Made by a program: the position numbers and the translations under genes. Under the pieces are notes generated by a model that saw only the letters and a list, made by a program, of their open reading frames with translations, was not told the DNA's origin and searched no databases. From Haematococcus lacustris (Eukaryota > Chlorophyta > Chlorophyceae > Chlamydomonadales > Haematococcaceae): a stretch of 64,000 nt of DNA. The stretch lies in NCBI GenBank assembly GCA_030144725.1, contig JASKMD010000014.1, positions 8,024,284-8,088,283 on the forward strand. Reading direction: 5' to 3'. Below are positions 10,901 through 21,235 of this stretch, in pieces (position 1 is the first letter of the stretch; every line of letters starts with the position of its first letter).

Positions 10901-13900
10901 TCGGCATCACTGCACTGTGAAGCAGCAGGCCCTCTCCTAGCAGCAGATGGTAGTGGCTCTACAAGGCGGCAGCCAACAGCAGGCCAGCGCAGCTACCAGG
11001 AGGTGGTCCAGGGATCGGCGCTGAGGGTGGCGGTTCAAGGGGGGACAAGCGATGCACCTAATGTGGGTCATTCCCTGAGTGGCAGCTGTGGCCAAGCACA
11101 CACTTTAGCAGGAAGCAGGCTCGCTGCCTCCCTGGCTCTCTCCTCGCTTGCTATCATTACTTTATATCTTTAAAAGACAGCTAAAACATCTTAGCAAAAC
11201 AGGACAGGAGCAGGAGCACGGGATCGGTGATGGCTGGGCGTGTGCGATAGGCGTTGGCAGGTGTGGCTGGGCTGGGTTTGCTGCATGCCCTGCCTTGGCT
11301 GCATCCTAGCTGGCTCCCCTGGCCGTGCCCTGCCCTGCCTGCAGAGGCTGCACCCCGCTGGCCTGCACCCGGACTGGGCAGACAAGCTGCACGACCAGCT
11401 GTTTGTGTCGGAGCACACGCAGTCCACCCATGAGCACTACCTGCAGGTAGGGTCTGACAGGCAGCCTGCAGTGGGCAGACATTTGCCTAGCTGGAAATGG
11501 TTGCGGCAAACAGGCTGGCAGGCTGGCTGGCTGGCTGGCTGGCTGCTTTGGGGCGGCATATGGCTTTTGGGGCCAGCCAGCACCACCTCCAAGACCTGAC
11601 TTGCTACATGCGCAGCTTCTGCCCTGGAAGTAGTGACAGGAAGGTATGGGAACACACTTTGCTGCTGCTGCTGACAGCTTCATGGTCCTTGCCTAGCTTT
11701 TGTTGCATGCTTTGGCTTTTATTCCTCCCAGTGCCTGCTTTGTTGTCTCCCTATGAGCTACAGCTCTAAGCATCAGATGCATCACAGGACAGAAAGGTAG
11801 CTGCTCAGAAAGCATACGCACATACTTGCATACACACACATTTCACCGCAGCGCTTGCTTTGCCACTAAGCACTACCAGAATTGCCGCTGCCGCTGTTTC
11901 TTCTGTACTGACTGAACATCCTCCCATCCTGGTGGCTGCACTGTGCAAACTCTGCAAACCCTGGCTGGCCGCGTGCTGCCCTGTGCTACTGGCTGTCCAC
12001 CAGCGCCTTTGCCCGCGGTGCAGGTGGTGCTGACAACCATTGAGCCCCGGCAGGGTGCTGGGCAGTATGATGCGTACGAGTACACAGCACACAGCCACAC
12101 CTACCTCAGCGACAACATCCCGTCTGTGAAGGTGGCCTTTGACCTGTCACCCATCCAGGTGAGCAAGAGCCAGGGAGGGGCAGGAGGGGCCAGGAAGGGG
12201 CAGGGCGGGGCAGGTGGGGCCAGGAGGGGCAGGTAGGGTCAGAGAGGGGCAGGAAGGGCCAAGAGGAGCTAGTAGGGGTCAGGGTTCGACAGTTGGTGAT
12301 ATCTGGTCTAAGGGCGCCCTTAACTGATGTCAGGGTAAACTACGGGGACCCTATACACTGTTCATAGCCCAAAATCTCTTTTGCCGGCCTGCGGCCGGCT
12401 TGGAAGAGGCATGTTAGCTTACAGCACCTAACAAGGAGGCTTCAAAGGTGTCCTCTGGGACACCACATGCCTCCGTGCCAAACAAGGCCTCATCCACTTC
12501 ATCAATCGACTCAATGCTCTCACTCATGCTCTTCTTGCGCGCTCTCTTCCCCCCATTGTGAGCCCCCATGACCCCATTGTGAGCCCCCATGAAGGTGTTG
12601 GCACCAACAGAGCAGAAAGCCACAAGCTTGCCAACATCTAGGCTGAGGGTGTCAATCACAGCTGTGGGGTTAGGGTTAGGAACCCTAACCCTAACCCAGA
12701 TGCCCACCACTTTGACAGCGCATAAGAAAGAGGTGTGGTAGATAAAGGACGATGGCTCCAGATAGCGCACGTAGAGGAGCAAATGGTCCTTAGTTCCCAC
12801 GTCCGTGCTGCTGTCAGCTAACAAGCTGAATAGGGGCTGGCTCGTACAGCTGCTAGCTGTTGAGTGAGGAGGGTTTGGCTAATAGAGTAAAGGGCGGCAT
12901 TGAAGTAACGGGTGGCAATGAAGTCATGCGGCATAGCTGGTGCCCCACTGTGAGTGGCAAACTGGAGGTGGGCTGCAAAGGATATGGCTGAGTGGCCCCA
13001 CAACACCATGAAGAGGGCTGCCAACACCATGCGGCGGTAGGTGCCTTGGACCACTGTTGTTGTTGCAGCCTTCACAGCTGGATGGAGCCGGCACCCCCCC
13101 CAGCACGTTGTGCCATGCCGATGGCTTCTGAATGGGCCTTGCTCTTGGCGTGTTGGGCCAGCTCCGCCTCACACGTCACAGCCCCACCACCACCACTCGC
13201 CTTTGCGAATAGAGATGAGTTGGGCTTGTGCTCCAAGCAAGTGGAGCAGTGGGCTTGGGGGGTGCCTCTCTCGTTGCATCCGCCACTGAACCTGCACCAT
13301 GGGTACTTTGCTTGCAACTCCTTCTGCTTAGCCTCAGTCATTGCACTCTTGTGGCCTCAGCGGATGCTGGATGGTGCTGGCTCTTGGTCAACGAGAATAG
13401 GATCGTCTGGGCTAAGGCTGGCCACTGGCTGCGGGGTGGACGGAGCCGAAGAGGTTGGGCTGGAAGGGGAGGGGGCTGGGCTCCTGCCCTGCTGCTGCTA
13501 CCGTGATGCTGCCCTGCTGCTGATGACGTTGCTGCCCTGCTGTAGCTGCGCTGCTGCTGCTGCCCTGCCTGCTGCTGCCGCTGCTGCCCTGTTGTAGCTT
13601 CACTGCCGCTGCTGCTGCCGATGGTGCATTTTAGCCCTGATGCTGCCCTGCTGCTGCTGCCGCTGCCCTGCTGCTGCTCTGCTGCTGCTGCTGCTGCTGC
13701 TACTGCCCTGCTCCTGCTGCTGCTGCCCTGCTGCTGTTGCCCTGCTGATGCAGCTGCTGCCCTGTTGCTGCTACCCTCCTGCTGCTGCAGCCATGCTGCT
13801 GCAGCTGCTGCCCTGCTGCTGCTCCACTGCCATTATGCTGCTGCCCTGCTGCTGCTACCGTGATGCTGCCCTGCTGCTGCTGAGGTGCAGCACTTACAAA

Positions 13901-15834
13901 GAATGCTAAATGATAACTATCAGACATATTATACCCCAAACCAGTTTAATCCTCCCCGCATTGGGCGCATTGGGCTGACAAGGCCAGTTTCATCGGGAAA
14001 GGCGGGATTGCGGGCTGCGTGGTCTGCGCGGTTCAACAAGTTAACATGAGTTAACATGTGAACGCGGAGATGTCAACGTCGAAGATGTCAACGATGCGAT
14101 GGTACCCACCAAGCGCCATCTGAATTGTCATCTGTCGCTGGTCCGACGGAGTCTGCCTTACTTTCTTGCCTGGCTTTCCCTGATAACGCAGCCGTGAGTT
14201 AGGTTTGAGATATGTACGGGCGCAACTAAGAATAACAGGCGCCCGTAGATAGCCCGTGAAATCTCCCCCGTAACCCAAATTTTGAAAACCACGGGCCCCC
14301 GTACTGGGCCTTCGGCCCAGTTACGGGGGCCCTCGCCAAAATGGGTCATAAGTACGGGCCCCGTACGGGGGGTCGAACCCTGGTAGGGGTTAGAAAGGGG
14401 AAGGGGCAGCAAGGGCCAGGAAGGCAAGGAGTAAGCAAGCAGGGTAGAAGGTCAGCAGGGTGGAGGGCAGAGGCCTGTGGGGGATGTGGGGCAGGGGAGA
14501 GTGTGCCTGAGCCATTGTCCACTTGCTATGTTCCACTGGATGCTGTTCCATGTCCATCGGCCCATTCCGGATGATGTTGATGAGCAGCACCAATGGCAGC
14601 AACAGTAACGATACGGATGGCCTAGAAACCACTCCTTCCTCCTGCTTGTTCAATGAATAGTTCACAGTCAAGCCAGGTTCAGGTGACAATAGAGCCACAG
14701 GCGCTCTTCCACAACTGTGTGTTCCTTACATGGAGTTGGCATGCGCTTACCCAATCCAGATGGCATGGACATGTTGTGCAACAATCAGCCAACAATGGCC
14801 AGCGGCAGATGTTCAGCTAGGGCAGCTCACACAGGATGCAGCAAGCATGCCAATAATGCTAACAGTGCCAGGAATTCACAGCCTCCCAGCCCAGTGTCCC
14901 AGCCACGGCAATAGGGGCGCCATGCTGCTGCTCCTGCCACATGCCTCCCACAACATGGTGTTGGCTTGTTGCAACAAGCCTAATGGCCACAACATGCCAC
15001 TGAGCCACAACATGCCACTTGGCATCATTGCCTCTGGCTGGGCCACTATCAGGATGGACTGGTGATGCTCGTAATCACACTCTGGTGTGACAGCTTAGCA
15101 TGGCTGATCAACCCTTGCCCACCAGCAGCAACATGGGTGCCTGAACCCGGGCCTTGCAGATTCTTGTAAGAGAGGTGGCCAAGCCTTGGTATCATTTCCT
15201 CACCACCAGCTGCGCCATCATAGGCGGAGTGTTCACCGTGGCAGGCATCCTGGACGCCCTGCTGTACACTGGCATGAAGCTGGTCCGCAAGGTGGGGCTG
15301 CAGGGCCAAGCCCATGCACTCCTTGTGGCTGTTGCTTCTGCTCCAGCTTGTGCTGATGCTATTCTGTCGCTCATCCAACTACAGCTCCACCTCCTCCAGC
15401 TACCATACAACTGCTGCTTCTTGTCACCGGCACAACAACAATTGGCTGGCAAATGCTGCATAACACGTAACGATGGAAACCAAAAGCCTGTTTTCAAGAC
15501 CGTTTCTCGTTACTCGGCAGGCTGTAGCATCGAATAGCTTTGGCGGCTTCGCAACCAAAAGACTGAACAAACTCTCTCGGAACTTGGTGCAATTGTGGTA
15601 AAAATGGTTCTCGAAACCCCCGTAACCTGAACCGTCACCACGGTGATGGGTTGGGATGCTGAGCGATGACCGTCAGCTTGGCTGTTAGAAGAAAGTTCCT
15701 ATCGCACTGCGTGTAGTGCACATTATGTATGGATGTAAACCATGCCTTGCTGCGTCTGCTGAACGTGGATTGTGAAAGCTATCGCTGGATGTCGCTTTGA
15801 TGCCGTGCAGGTAAACCTTGGCAAGCAGACTTGA
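6193..15834 (+). CDS. Protein disulfide isomerase with ERV41/46-type domains (PDIL5-4-like), 14 exons
   Basis: Exons: 6193-6245, 6322-6400, 6474-6568, 6768-6825, 7183-7305, 7717-7795, 8022-8146, 8657-8761, 9233-9380, 9936-10090, 11345-11446, 12024-12158, 15160-15291, 15811-15834. Phases agree at every junction and give 470 residues, close to plant PDIL5-4. Order: short cytosolic N-terminus; ERGIC-N part with a membrane segment (about residues 28-45, LAGAWLSIAATVIMCMLF) and NISFPALSCEFATLDVSD; a thioredoxin domain with FYAPWCHWC (active cysteines about 172 and 175); the COPII-coat ERV domain (MNMTHVVHTFTIG, EYEYTAHSH); a C-terminal membrane segment (CAIIGGVFTVAGILDALLY); and a cytosolic tail. 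It probably acts as a dithiol oxidoreductase in the ER/early Golgi cycling pathway. The intron after exon 9 uses a GC donor. Introns 10 and 12 carry mobile elements, yet the frame is intact. Confidence 0.93.
7882..7967. repeat. (CCTG)n tetranucleotide array in PDI intron 6
   Basis: About 21 near-perfect tandem copies lie just upstream of the acceptor of the thioredoxin-domain exon (exon 7 starts at 8022). Open frames across it on either strand (ACLP.. or AGRQ..) are artefacts of the repeat. Confidence 0.95.
10172..10424 (-). repeat. Dispersed repeat R1, copy 3 (conserved 3' block)
   Basis: Starts at the shared edge CAGCACCTTGGCCCTCAACC and runs to the stop codon of the Fanzor-like tail. It contains the empty GTGGTGTT site filled by the MITE in copy 2. 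It lies in PDI intron 10. By analogy with TnpB/Fanzor loci, where a guide RNA is encoded at and beyond the 3' end of the gene, this block is where such an RNA would be expected; that is inference only. Confidence 0.7.
10425..10814 (-). pseudogene. TnpB/Fanzor-like C-terminal fragment with RuvC-III-like motif
   Basis: About 130 residues stay open, in order: a basic, Pro/Ala-rich linker (PAKRSKRTKAEPAAEPTKGK), then GRWLDRDCNAALNM, then SRWRLLELCYWPEQGKLPAK and a Gln-rich end. DRDxNAAxN is the signature of the last RuvC motif of TnpB and its eukaryotic relatives (Fanzor), where the Asp is catalytic; the linker resembles a nuclear localisation signal. No ATG fits the 5' edge, and the RuvC-I/II and zinc-finger parts are missing, so this is a 5'-truncated relic inside PDI intron 10, opposite in orientation to the host gene. 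Identification rests on one short motif plus its position near the C-terminus. Confidence 0.6.
12667..12697. repeat. Head-to-head telomere-like palindrome
   Basis: GGGTTAGGGTTAGG (12667-12680) faces CCTAACCCTAACCC (12684-12697) across 3 bases. It sits inside the decayed hAT transposase frame between YHTSFLCAVKVV and TAVIDTLSLDVG, where the family has no such insert. Confidence 0.85.
13480..13882. repeat. CTG/CCCTGCTGCTG-rich degenerate array inside the hAT element
   Basis: Dense CTG triplets interspersed with CCCTG. All six frames tend to stay open (Leu-, Cys- or Ala-rich on one strand, Gln/Ser-rich on the other), so open frames here carry no evidence of coding. Confidence 0.9.
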
Positions 15835-15983
15835 TGATGATGATGATGATGTGGCAAGCCTCGCTGCTTTCTCCCTACCCCAAGCTCTTACTCAAGCACA
15901 TAGCCCCTGCAGGCGCTTGTCGGGCATATTCATCTACTGCTGGCCTGACCTGCCCGGTTTAACATGGCGTCATAGACAATGAG

Positions 15984-16811
15984 TAGGGAGCGTCTCATGT
16001 ACGTACATGTACGTACATGTAACTGTTAAATTTGCGGGTTATACGGGTGTTACACGGGATGTTACACGGGATGTTACATGCTAACGATTACGGGGTTCCT
16101 GGCATCACGGGCGTTTAGCAGACTAAGCGTTCATCGCATGCCGCACGGTGCTACGCCAATCGCACACGTCCCGGCACCGGGACATGCATATTAAGGTTGT
16201 GCAAAAGCCATAAGTTGTTGCGTGTAGAAGTCAGAAGTAGAAGAAGAAGTAGAAGTGGAATTAGAAGTAGAAATAGAAGTCAGAAGTTGCTGCGTGACGA
16301 GAAAGAGTCCGATCCTACGCCTGACAGCCCGCTGAATGCCTGCAGGCATTGCTTCACCCCGGTCCTCTCGCGGCAGTGGGCCAAAACATGGCTCGGGGCT
16401 GCGCTTTTTGGAGATGCTGGGTGCACCGTCAAGCTTGCATTTGAGCCTGGCAGCCAGCTGGCTCATGTTAGCGACGCCGAGCTCAGCCGCACTGGCACAC
16501 CACAATGCCGTCGCTAAACGAAAGAGCCAGTCATTTGCGAACTTGCTGAAGTACAACATCTGCTGCCAATGTGACACTGTTGTAGACCTGCTGCTTGGGA
16601 ACATTCGCAGCAGCCATCAGCAGCTGCTAGAACTTGCCGAGCTGCAGCCCGCGGCCCGCCAGTGCGGCGGGGTGTACAAGCTCACTGTAATCGAGCCGAG
16701 CAGCTAAGAAGGCTATGTAACATGACCGGCACGTGTACGTGTACGGGATGTAACATGTAACATAACATAACAATGTAACATGTAACGTTACACGGGTCCG
16801 GACGCTCCCTA
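15984..16811. mobile_element. hAT-like non-autonomous element, 828 bp, just 3' of the PDI gene
   Basis: It starts TAGGGAGCGTC (15984-15994) and ends GACGCTCCCTA (16801-16811), an 11-bp perfect inverted repeat, flanked by ACAATGAG at 15976-15983 and 16812-16819 (perfect 8-bp duplication). Subterminal regions are rich in GTAACATG/CATGTAC repeats. Inside, a minus-strand frame (16604-16191) encodes about 137 residues of no recognised family, ending in a GAAGTA-type simple repeat read as Ser/Thr/Asn. No transposase domain is visible. Confidence 0.88.
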
Positions 16812-16897
16812 ACAATGAGTTGTATCAACGATACGATAAATGATATGAAACATGACACATACCATTTCCGATAAGCTCCTGTTGGATGCTGCGCCAA

Positions 16898-17030
16898 ACC
16901 AGTTGGTCACCCCCGCCATTGGCTGCACCCCTGATAACATCTTACCGGTCTTTAAGAATTTTACAGCGATTCTTGCGCAGAGCTGTGCAGCTCACGAGCG
17001 CGAGGCTAGCGGGCTGCTCGGGCTGATATG
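16898..17030 (+). repeat. Dispersed repeat R2, copy A
   Basis: Shares ccagttggtcacccc, ttttacagcg, ttgcgcagagc and gcgaggctagcgggctgctc, in order and spacing, with 23581-23695. Both copies keep an open plus frame ending in REASGLLGL, so it may derive from a coding segment of a transposon. Confidence 0.75.
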
Positions 17031-17222
17031 CACCTGTGCCGGGGCGGGCGGGGGTGTTGGAAGAGGGGGTCGCGTTGTGCCGGGAATGGGCTGCTTAGTG
17101 GGGCTGTGATCAGGAAACAGCTATCGCGCTCGGTGGCTCCACGGCATGGACGCTCGAGTTTATTTTGTGTCACGTGACCCCATGTCAAATTTTTACAAAA
17201 TGTGGGCCTTTTTGCAGTCCAC

Positions 17223-18438
17223 TTAACTTTCCAACCAGGAAGTCAAATGCTGGGTTGACAAGCTTGATTGGTTCTTTGTGAGGAGTACCAACGTGTCCCT
17301 TTGACAAATGTGCGATGCCCTCCTTTGTGGGCCGTCTGTGCTGCTGTAAAGTTGACTCTCATGCACCATGCACCCAGTCACAATCTCGGCCATTAGTACG
17401 CCATTAGTACGGGCCGCTGGTGATGCTCCAAAGTAGACCCCCGTGCATCTTACACCCAGCCATATCCATTGTCCGCCGCATATTCGGCTGGCACTAGTGT
17501 CTTGTGCATGGCATGGCACAGCAAAATGCTTGTTAGCCCAGTCAGTCAGCACAGCAGCCCCACACACTTTCCCCACCAGCTCAGGATGCACTAACATCTG
17601 CTCCCTCCACTCCCTCTTTATCACGCCACCCTCAGAGTCATGCGTGCTCTTGAAATGCGATGTGGCACCATATGACCATTGCACAGGCACCCCAAACCTA
17701 TTGGCTAGGTGCCAATGCAACCTGATGGCCTTGGCCCCCTTGAACTGTGATGCACAACCATCTGACCACAAACACAGCTGCCTCATGTCCATCTTGCCCA
17801 CCCACCCCTCTCCATCATCCCTTCGCTCACCCACCCCATCGGGGTTGCTGCTTCTCCATCTGCTGCTGCACCTCGCGTTGCTCTTCAGCCACCTGTTGGG
17901 CCTTGAGCTCTTGCCGTAAGCTGTGAAGCTGCTGTGTCAACGTCTGGGTGCGAGCTTGCTGCTGCTCCCTGGAATCTAGGTGTGCCTGCTGCTGCTGCAG
18001 CTGGTGCTTCCGCTCTGTCAGATCCTGCTCCCTCCGGCTAAGGTCCACCTGCTGCTGCTGCAGCTGGTGCTGCCGCTGAGTTAACTGATGCTCCCATTGC
18101 AGCAGAGCTGCCCGCTGCTGCGCCACCAAATCAGCAAGTTGCTGCTCCTTGCGCTGAAGCTCACTTCGCTGGAGGTCCTGGAGTTGTTGCTGTAGTTGCT
18201 GCATGCGCTGGTTGTGAGCAAGTTGTAGCTCCCTGTGCTGCAGGTCTGCCTGTAGCTGGTGCAACTGCGCACCAGCAACAGCCTGGGCCTGAGCCTCAGC
18301 AGCCATAACCCCTGCTTGCGCCCCAATCTCAATGGGACCAGCAGCCTCTGCAGCCCTCCGCTGTGCCGTAACCTCCCTCGCTTTCTGCACATTGGCACAG
18401 TTAGCCACCATGGCTTTCACTAGCCTGCACAAACGCAA
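17223..18438 (-). CDS. Transposon-type gene: coiled-coil protein plus DDE-like segment
   Basis: Transcribed right to left. 18438-17827 encodes a Gln/Leu/Glu-rich coiled coil of about 200 residues (heptad-like QLQADLQHRELQLAHNQRMQ). It overlaps, in another frame, 17834-17223, which encodes LWSDGCASQFKGAKAIRLHW, then SHFKSTHDSEGGVIKREWRE. The spacing Asp...SQFK...H.K...D..GG..KR is a pattern I associate with transposon-derived proteins of eukaryotes, but I cannot name the superfamily. A short intron (GTGGGT donor near 17838, acceptor before the DDE-like part) or a frameshift must join the two. Host function is not supported. Confidence 0.45.
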
Positions 18439-19149
18439 ACATAGTTATCAGCTCAGTCCCTTCATGTTTCTGACTAAATTTTACTGCCCATTGTTGCTCG
18501 GGAGCCACAGGCACCAATGCGTTCAGCATCTTGTGCAACCTATAATACGACGGCTTGCACCTGCCAGCAATCCGGCGTCGCAGTCATGCCCCTAGCTTGG
18601 GAAAGGGTCTCAATGCGTGCTGTGACGTAGCAACACTGTTGCGCGCCGACCTGAAAACTTGCAATGTCCAGTCACGATGCGAATTCACTCCGAGCTGGGT
18701 CCAGGCTGCCTAAAGCAGTTACTAGGAGTGTCTACGAGGCCCAAGAACACGTCGCATGTTGGGGGCCAGCTACCCGGCAAATCGTTGGGACTGGCAGCAC
18801 ACTCGTCAGGCCACAAGCAGCCCATCGCACCAATCGGCGGCTTCATCCGTGCAAATATGAGTTAGATGTTATGTCTTGAGCCATGGGGGTGCAGCCAATG
18901 GCGGGGGTGACCTGAAGGTGTTAGCAAAGGGGTCTAGCAAATATGAAATGCTCGGCGGTTGGGTCCGACGGTTGGGTCGCCAAGGGTCCTCCGTTGGCGC
19001 TGCTGAGACGCTCCCCCAGCTGCTACAGGTGTGCAAGAGAACCGTATGGGGTCAGAACGCGCATCGCGCGAGCCAGTTTTGCTGACGGCCAAAAAGTGCA
19101 GCGGTTGAGAGCAAATGGAGCATTTGAATTGCTAAAAACTCAGGAATAG
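18439..19149. other. No gene recognised
   Basis: Short frames only; no conserved motif, array or terminal repeat. Confidence 0.4.
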
Positions 19150-19870
19150 GCCCATAGTACTAGTCGAAATAGTACTATTTTTGACTAGAATAGAGATAGT
19201 CTAGTCGCTCCATGCAAAAAAAACTTGTCCTAGGCGATTGCAGAGCTATTAGCAGTTTCAACGGGAAGACTCGTTGTCATCATTGTTGCAGTTAACATTC
19301 CCCTGTATATAGAGTCAAAGACACGGGCATTGACATCTTGACATGGACATTAGGCGATTGCAGAGCTATTCGCTGGAAAGGCAGCTCTGCGGCTGCTGCT
19401 GCTGCTGGTCCATCTGGTGTCGTGTACGCACGCTGTCGCTTTGGCTTGCACTTGTGTTCATTTGTGGTAGACATTTTCACGCAGCTATAGGACTGGTCAC
19501 AATCGCCGCAAACGGCTTTGCAAACGCTTTGTCCTTGAAACTCATAGACCTGAAATGAGAAGCGCTTGCTGTAGATGCTATCTCGAAGCTTGGTCTGCAA
19601 TTCTAATGCTCCCAGCTTCCTCTTTGGCTGCGTGCCGCCCGATGGGCCAGCAGCTGCAGCCATCGGAGTTCGTCGATAAGGAAGTGGGCAATCCTTTGGC
19701 CGGCTGATCAACAGAATTGCAACTGATACTGACAGCTCTTAAGACTAGCACCACGTGTCTGGCAGGCTGATGTACGCCCCGTTGCGACTGAAACGAGCTG
19801 ATTTGGTGAGGAAATAGTCGACTAGTCTACACTATTTACTATCTCTAGTCTATACTATTTACTACATGGG
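19150..19870 (-). mobile_element. Candidate DNA transposon remnant with BED-like finger ORF
   Basis: The ends are imperfect inverted repeats: CCCATAGTACTAG...GACTAGAATAGAGATAGT on the left and, in reverse complement, CCCATGTAGTAAATAG...GACTAGAGATAGT on the right. No target duplication was found. Between them a minus-strand frame (19711-19292) encodes a basic protein with KAVCGDCDQSYSCVKMSTTN followed by EHKC, a C..C...H..C arrangement resembling the BED/zinc-ribbon N-terminus of hAT-type transposases. The catalytic region is missing. Confidence 0.45.
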
Positions 19871-19914
19871 ACATAGAGATGTCTATTTGGGAACCTTACT
19901 CATGTTACACCAAA

Positions 19915-20000
19915 ATAAAACATGAGTTGGAATCGAACCAGGCTGCGAGCTCATCATTGTAAAGGCTACCGACAGTGTGCCTAATGCGCACTTCAGCTCA
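19915..20000 (-). ncRNA. tRNA-derived (pol III-like) relic
   Basis: On the minus strand an exact B-box GGTTCGATTCC is preceded by an A-box-like TAGGCACACTGTCGG in a 4-bp D-stem (AGGC/GCCT). It is followed within about 10 bases by TTTTATTTT, a pol III-terminator-like run. The T-stem has mismatches and no anticodon or acceptor stem forms, so it is not a working tRNA. A SINE or tRNA pseudogene is more likely. Confidence 0.35.
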
Positions 20001-20113
20001 GCCTTCAGGTGTGTGTGCCTGTGCCAGTGCTTGTGCCTGCGCCACACACATCCCCTTTGTGAGGGGTTCATTCTTTTTTGGTTGTTGTTGGGATTGTCTT
20101 GAGCTGTAGCTGG

Positions 20114-20299
20114 CTATTGCTGCAGCTTGCGCTGCCACTTGAGCAACAGGGGCTTGTCGGCTATCTCCACCCACTCCTGGCCTGGCTGGCCTGGCTTTGG
20201 CATGGGTGGGCGGTTAGTCCAGTAGCACAGCTCAGTGGGACGAGGCCCTGGGTCAGGATGTCCCAACATGGGGTTGGTAATCTTCATGCAAATACTCAC
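20114..20299 (-). pseudogene. Second-type TnpB/Fanzor-like C-terminal tail
   Basis: Encodes GHPDPGPRPTELCYWTNRPP, then a PGQPGQEWVEIADKPLLLKW end before the stop. The ELCYW core and position match the tail of the 10.4-kb copy (LELCYWPEQ), but the following residues differ (QEWV..DKPLL rather than GKEYPG..RLRD), suggesting a different subfamily. The RuvC-III motif is absent upstream. The assignment depends on the shared RPxELCYW motif only. Confidence 0.4.
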
Positions 20300-20838
20300 T
20301 CAATACTGCACCGTTTTCGATAGCGTTTGTAACATTGGCAGCTGCGAATTACAATGCATCTACTGGCAAGCGGCGCGTTAGTTCAAGTATTTGAGGCCAT
20401 GCCGGCGCAAGCGATCACGGACACACCTCAGCTGCTCACCATCAATCGTACTAGTGGTATGTAGCGGCATCAATAAGTGAAATGCGCCTGGCATCGAGCC
20501 AGTAGTACAATCACATTTCAGCCCGCCAGGCTCGCTCCGCGAACTTTTCATTGGTACAGGCGGCGTCGGAAGACCATCGTTGGGCGGATTGACACTCGAC
20601 ATTGCTGCAAACGCAAAAATGTGCGTCTCTCGCTGGCCAGTCACACAGAGAAAGGGACCCCCTTGCACAAACCGGCATGTTGTGAGCTGACCACTGTGAC
20701 TTTGCAAAACTTCGAGTGTCAACTATGTTCATTACTCAACGAAGCACCTGCTGGAGAAGAAAGCACTGCATTTCATCGATCAGGCCGGTTGGAAATGACT
20801 TTGGCGTGACTCAACTTTGCCTTGCAGTAATGCCTAAC

Positions 20839-21235
20839 CCTAACCCCCGACCGCCCGGAACCTGCCCCCTCCCAGCCCCCTCCCAGCCCCAGCCCCACCC
20901 CTCCCACCCCCAGCCCGCACTCCCACCCCCTCCCAGCCCCAGCGCCACCCCCCCACCCCCTCCCACCCCCTCCCAGCCCCAGCCCCGCCCTCCCACCCCC
21001 TAGCACTGCCTTTCCACCCCCTCCCACCCCCTCCCAGCCCCCTCCCAGCCCTCAGCAAAGGTCTCAGTCCTATCAAGCCTCACACCCACCTTTCCCCCCC
21101 TGCTGCTGCACCCCCCTGGCAGCAGCAGGCGGCTGGTGCTGGTGTTGCCCCTGACCTGCCCCCCCCACCTGCTGCACCCCCCTGGCAGCAGCAGGCAGCT
21201 GGTGCTGGTGCTGCCCCTGGGCTGCCCACCCCTCC
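20839..21235. repeat. C-rich degenerate array and a 2-copy minisatellite
   Basis: 20839-21060 is almost pure CCCCTCCCAGCCCC-type sequence. 21107-21235 holds two roughly 60-bp copies starting cccccctggcagcagcaggc. Long frames here (PSQPQP.., GWGGGAG..) are compositional. Confidence 0.85.

Larger units (their letters stand above)
12280..14382 (-). mobile_element. hAT transposon, 2.1 kb, in PDI intron 12
   Basis: Terminal inverted repeats CAGGGTTCGAC (12280-12290) and GTCGAACCCTG (14372-14382) are flanked by the perfect 8-bp duplication GTAGGGGT (12272-12279 and 14383-14390). The minus strand encodes decayed transposase pieces: 13341-13072 (a Cys/His finger, HCSTCLEHKPNSSLFAK... and ELAQHAKSKAH, like the TTF/BED finger of ZNF862-type hAT proteins), then 13075-12818, then 12824-12414 with ADSSTDVGTKDHLLLYVRYL and KLVAFCSVGANTFMGAHNGV, matching the hAT catalytic-core region around the first Asp. 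Frames are broken and the C-terminal dimerisation region is absent, so it is non-autonomous. A CTG-rich array and a telomere-like palindrome lie inside it. Confidence 0.9.

Noticed and set aside
13480..13882. Leu/Cys/Ala-rich ORFs as a coding gene
   Set aside because: CTG triplet array; frames on both strands are open by composition.
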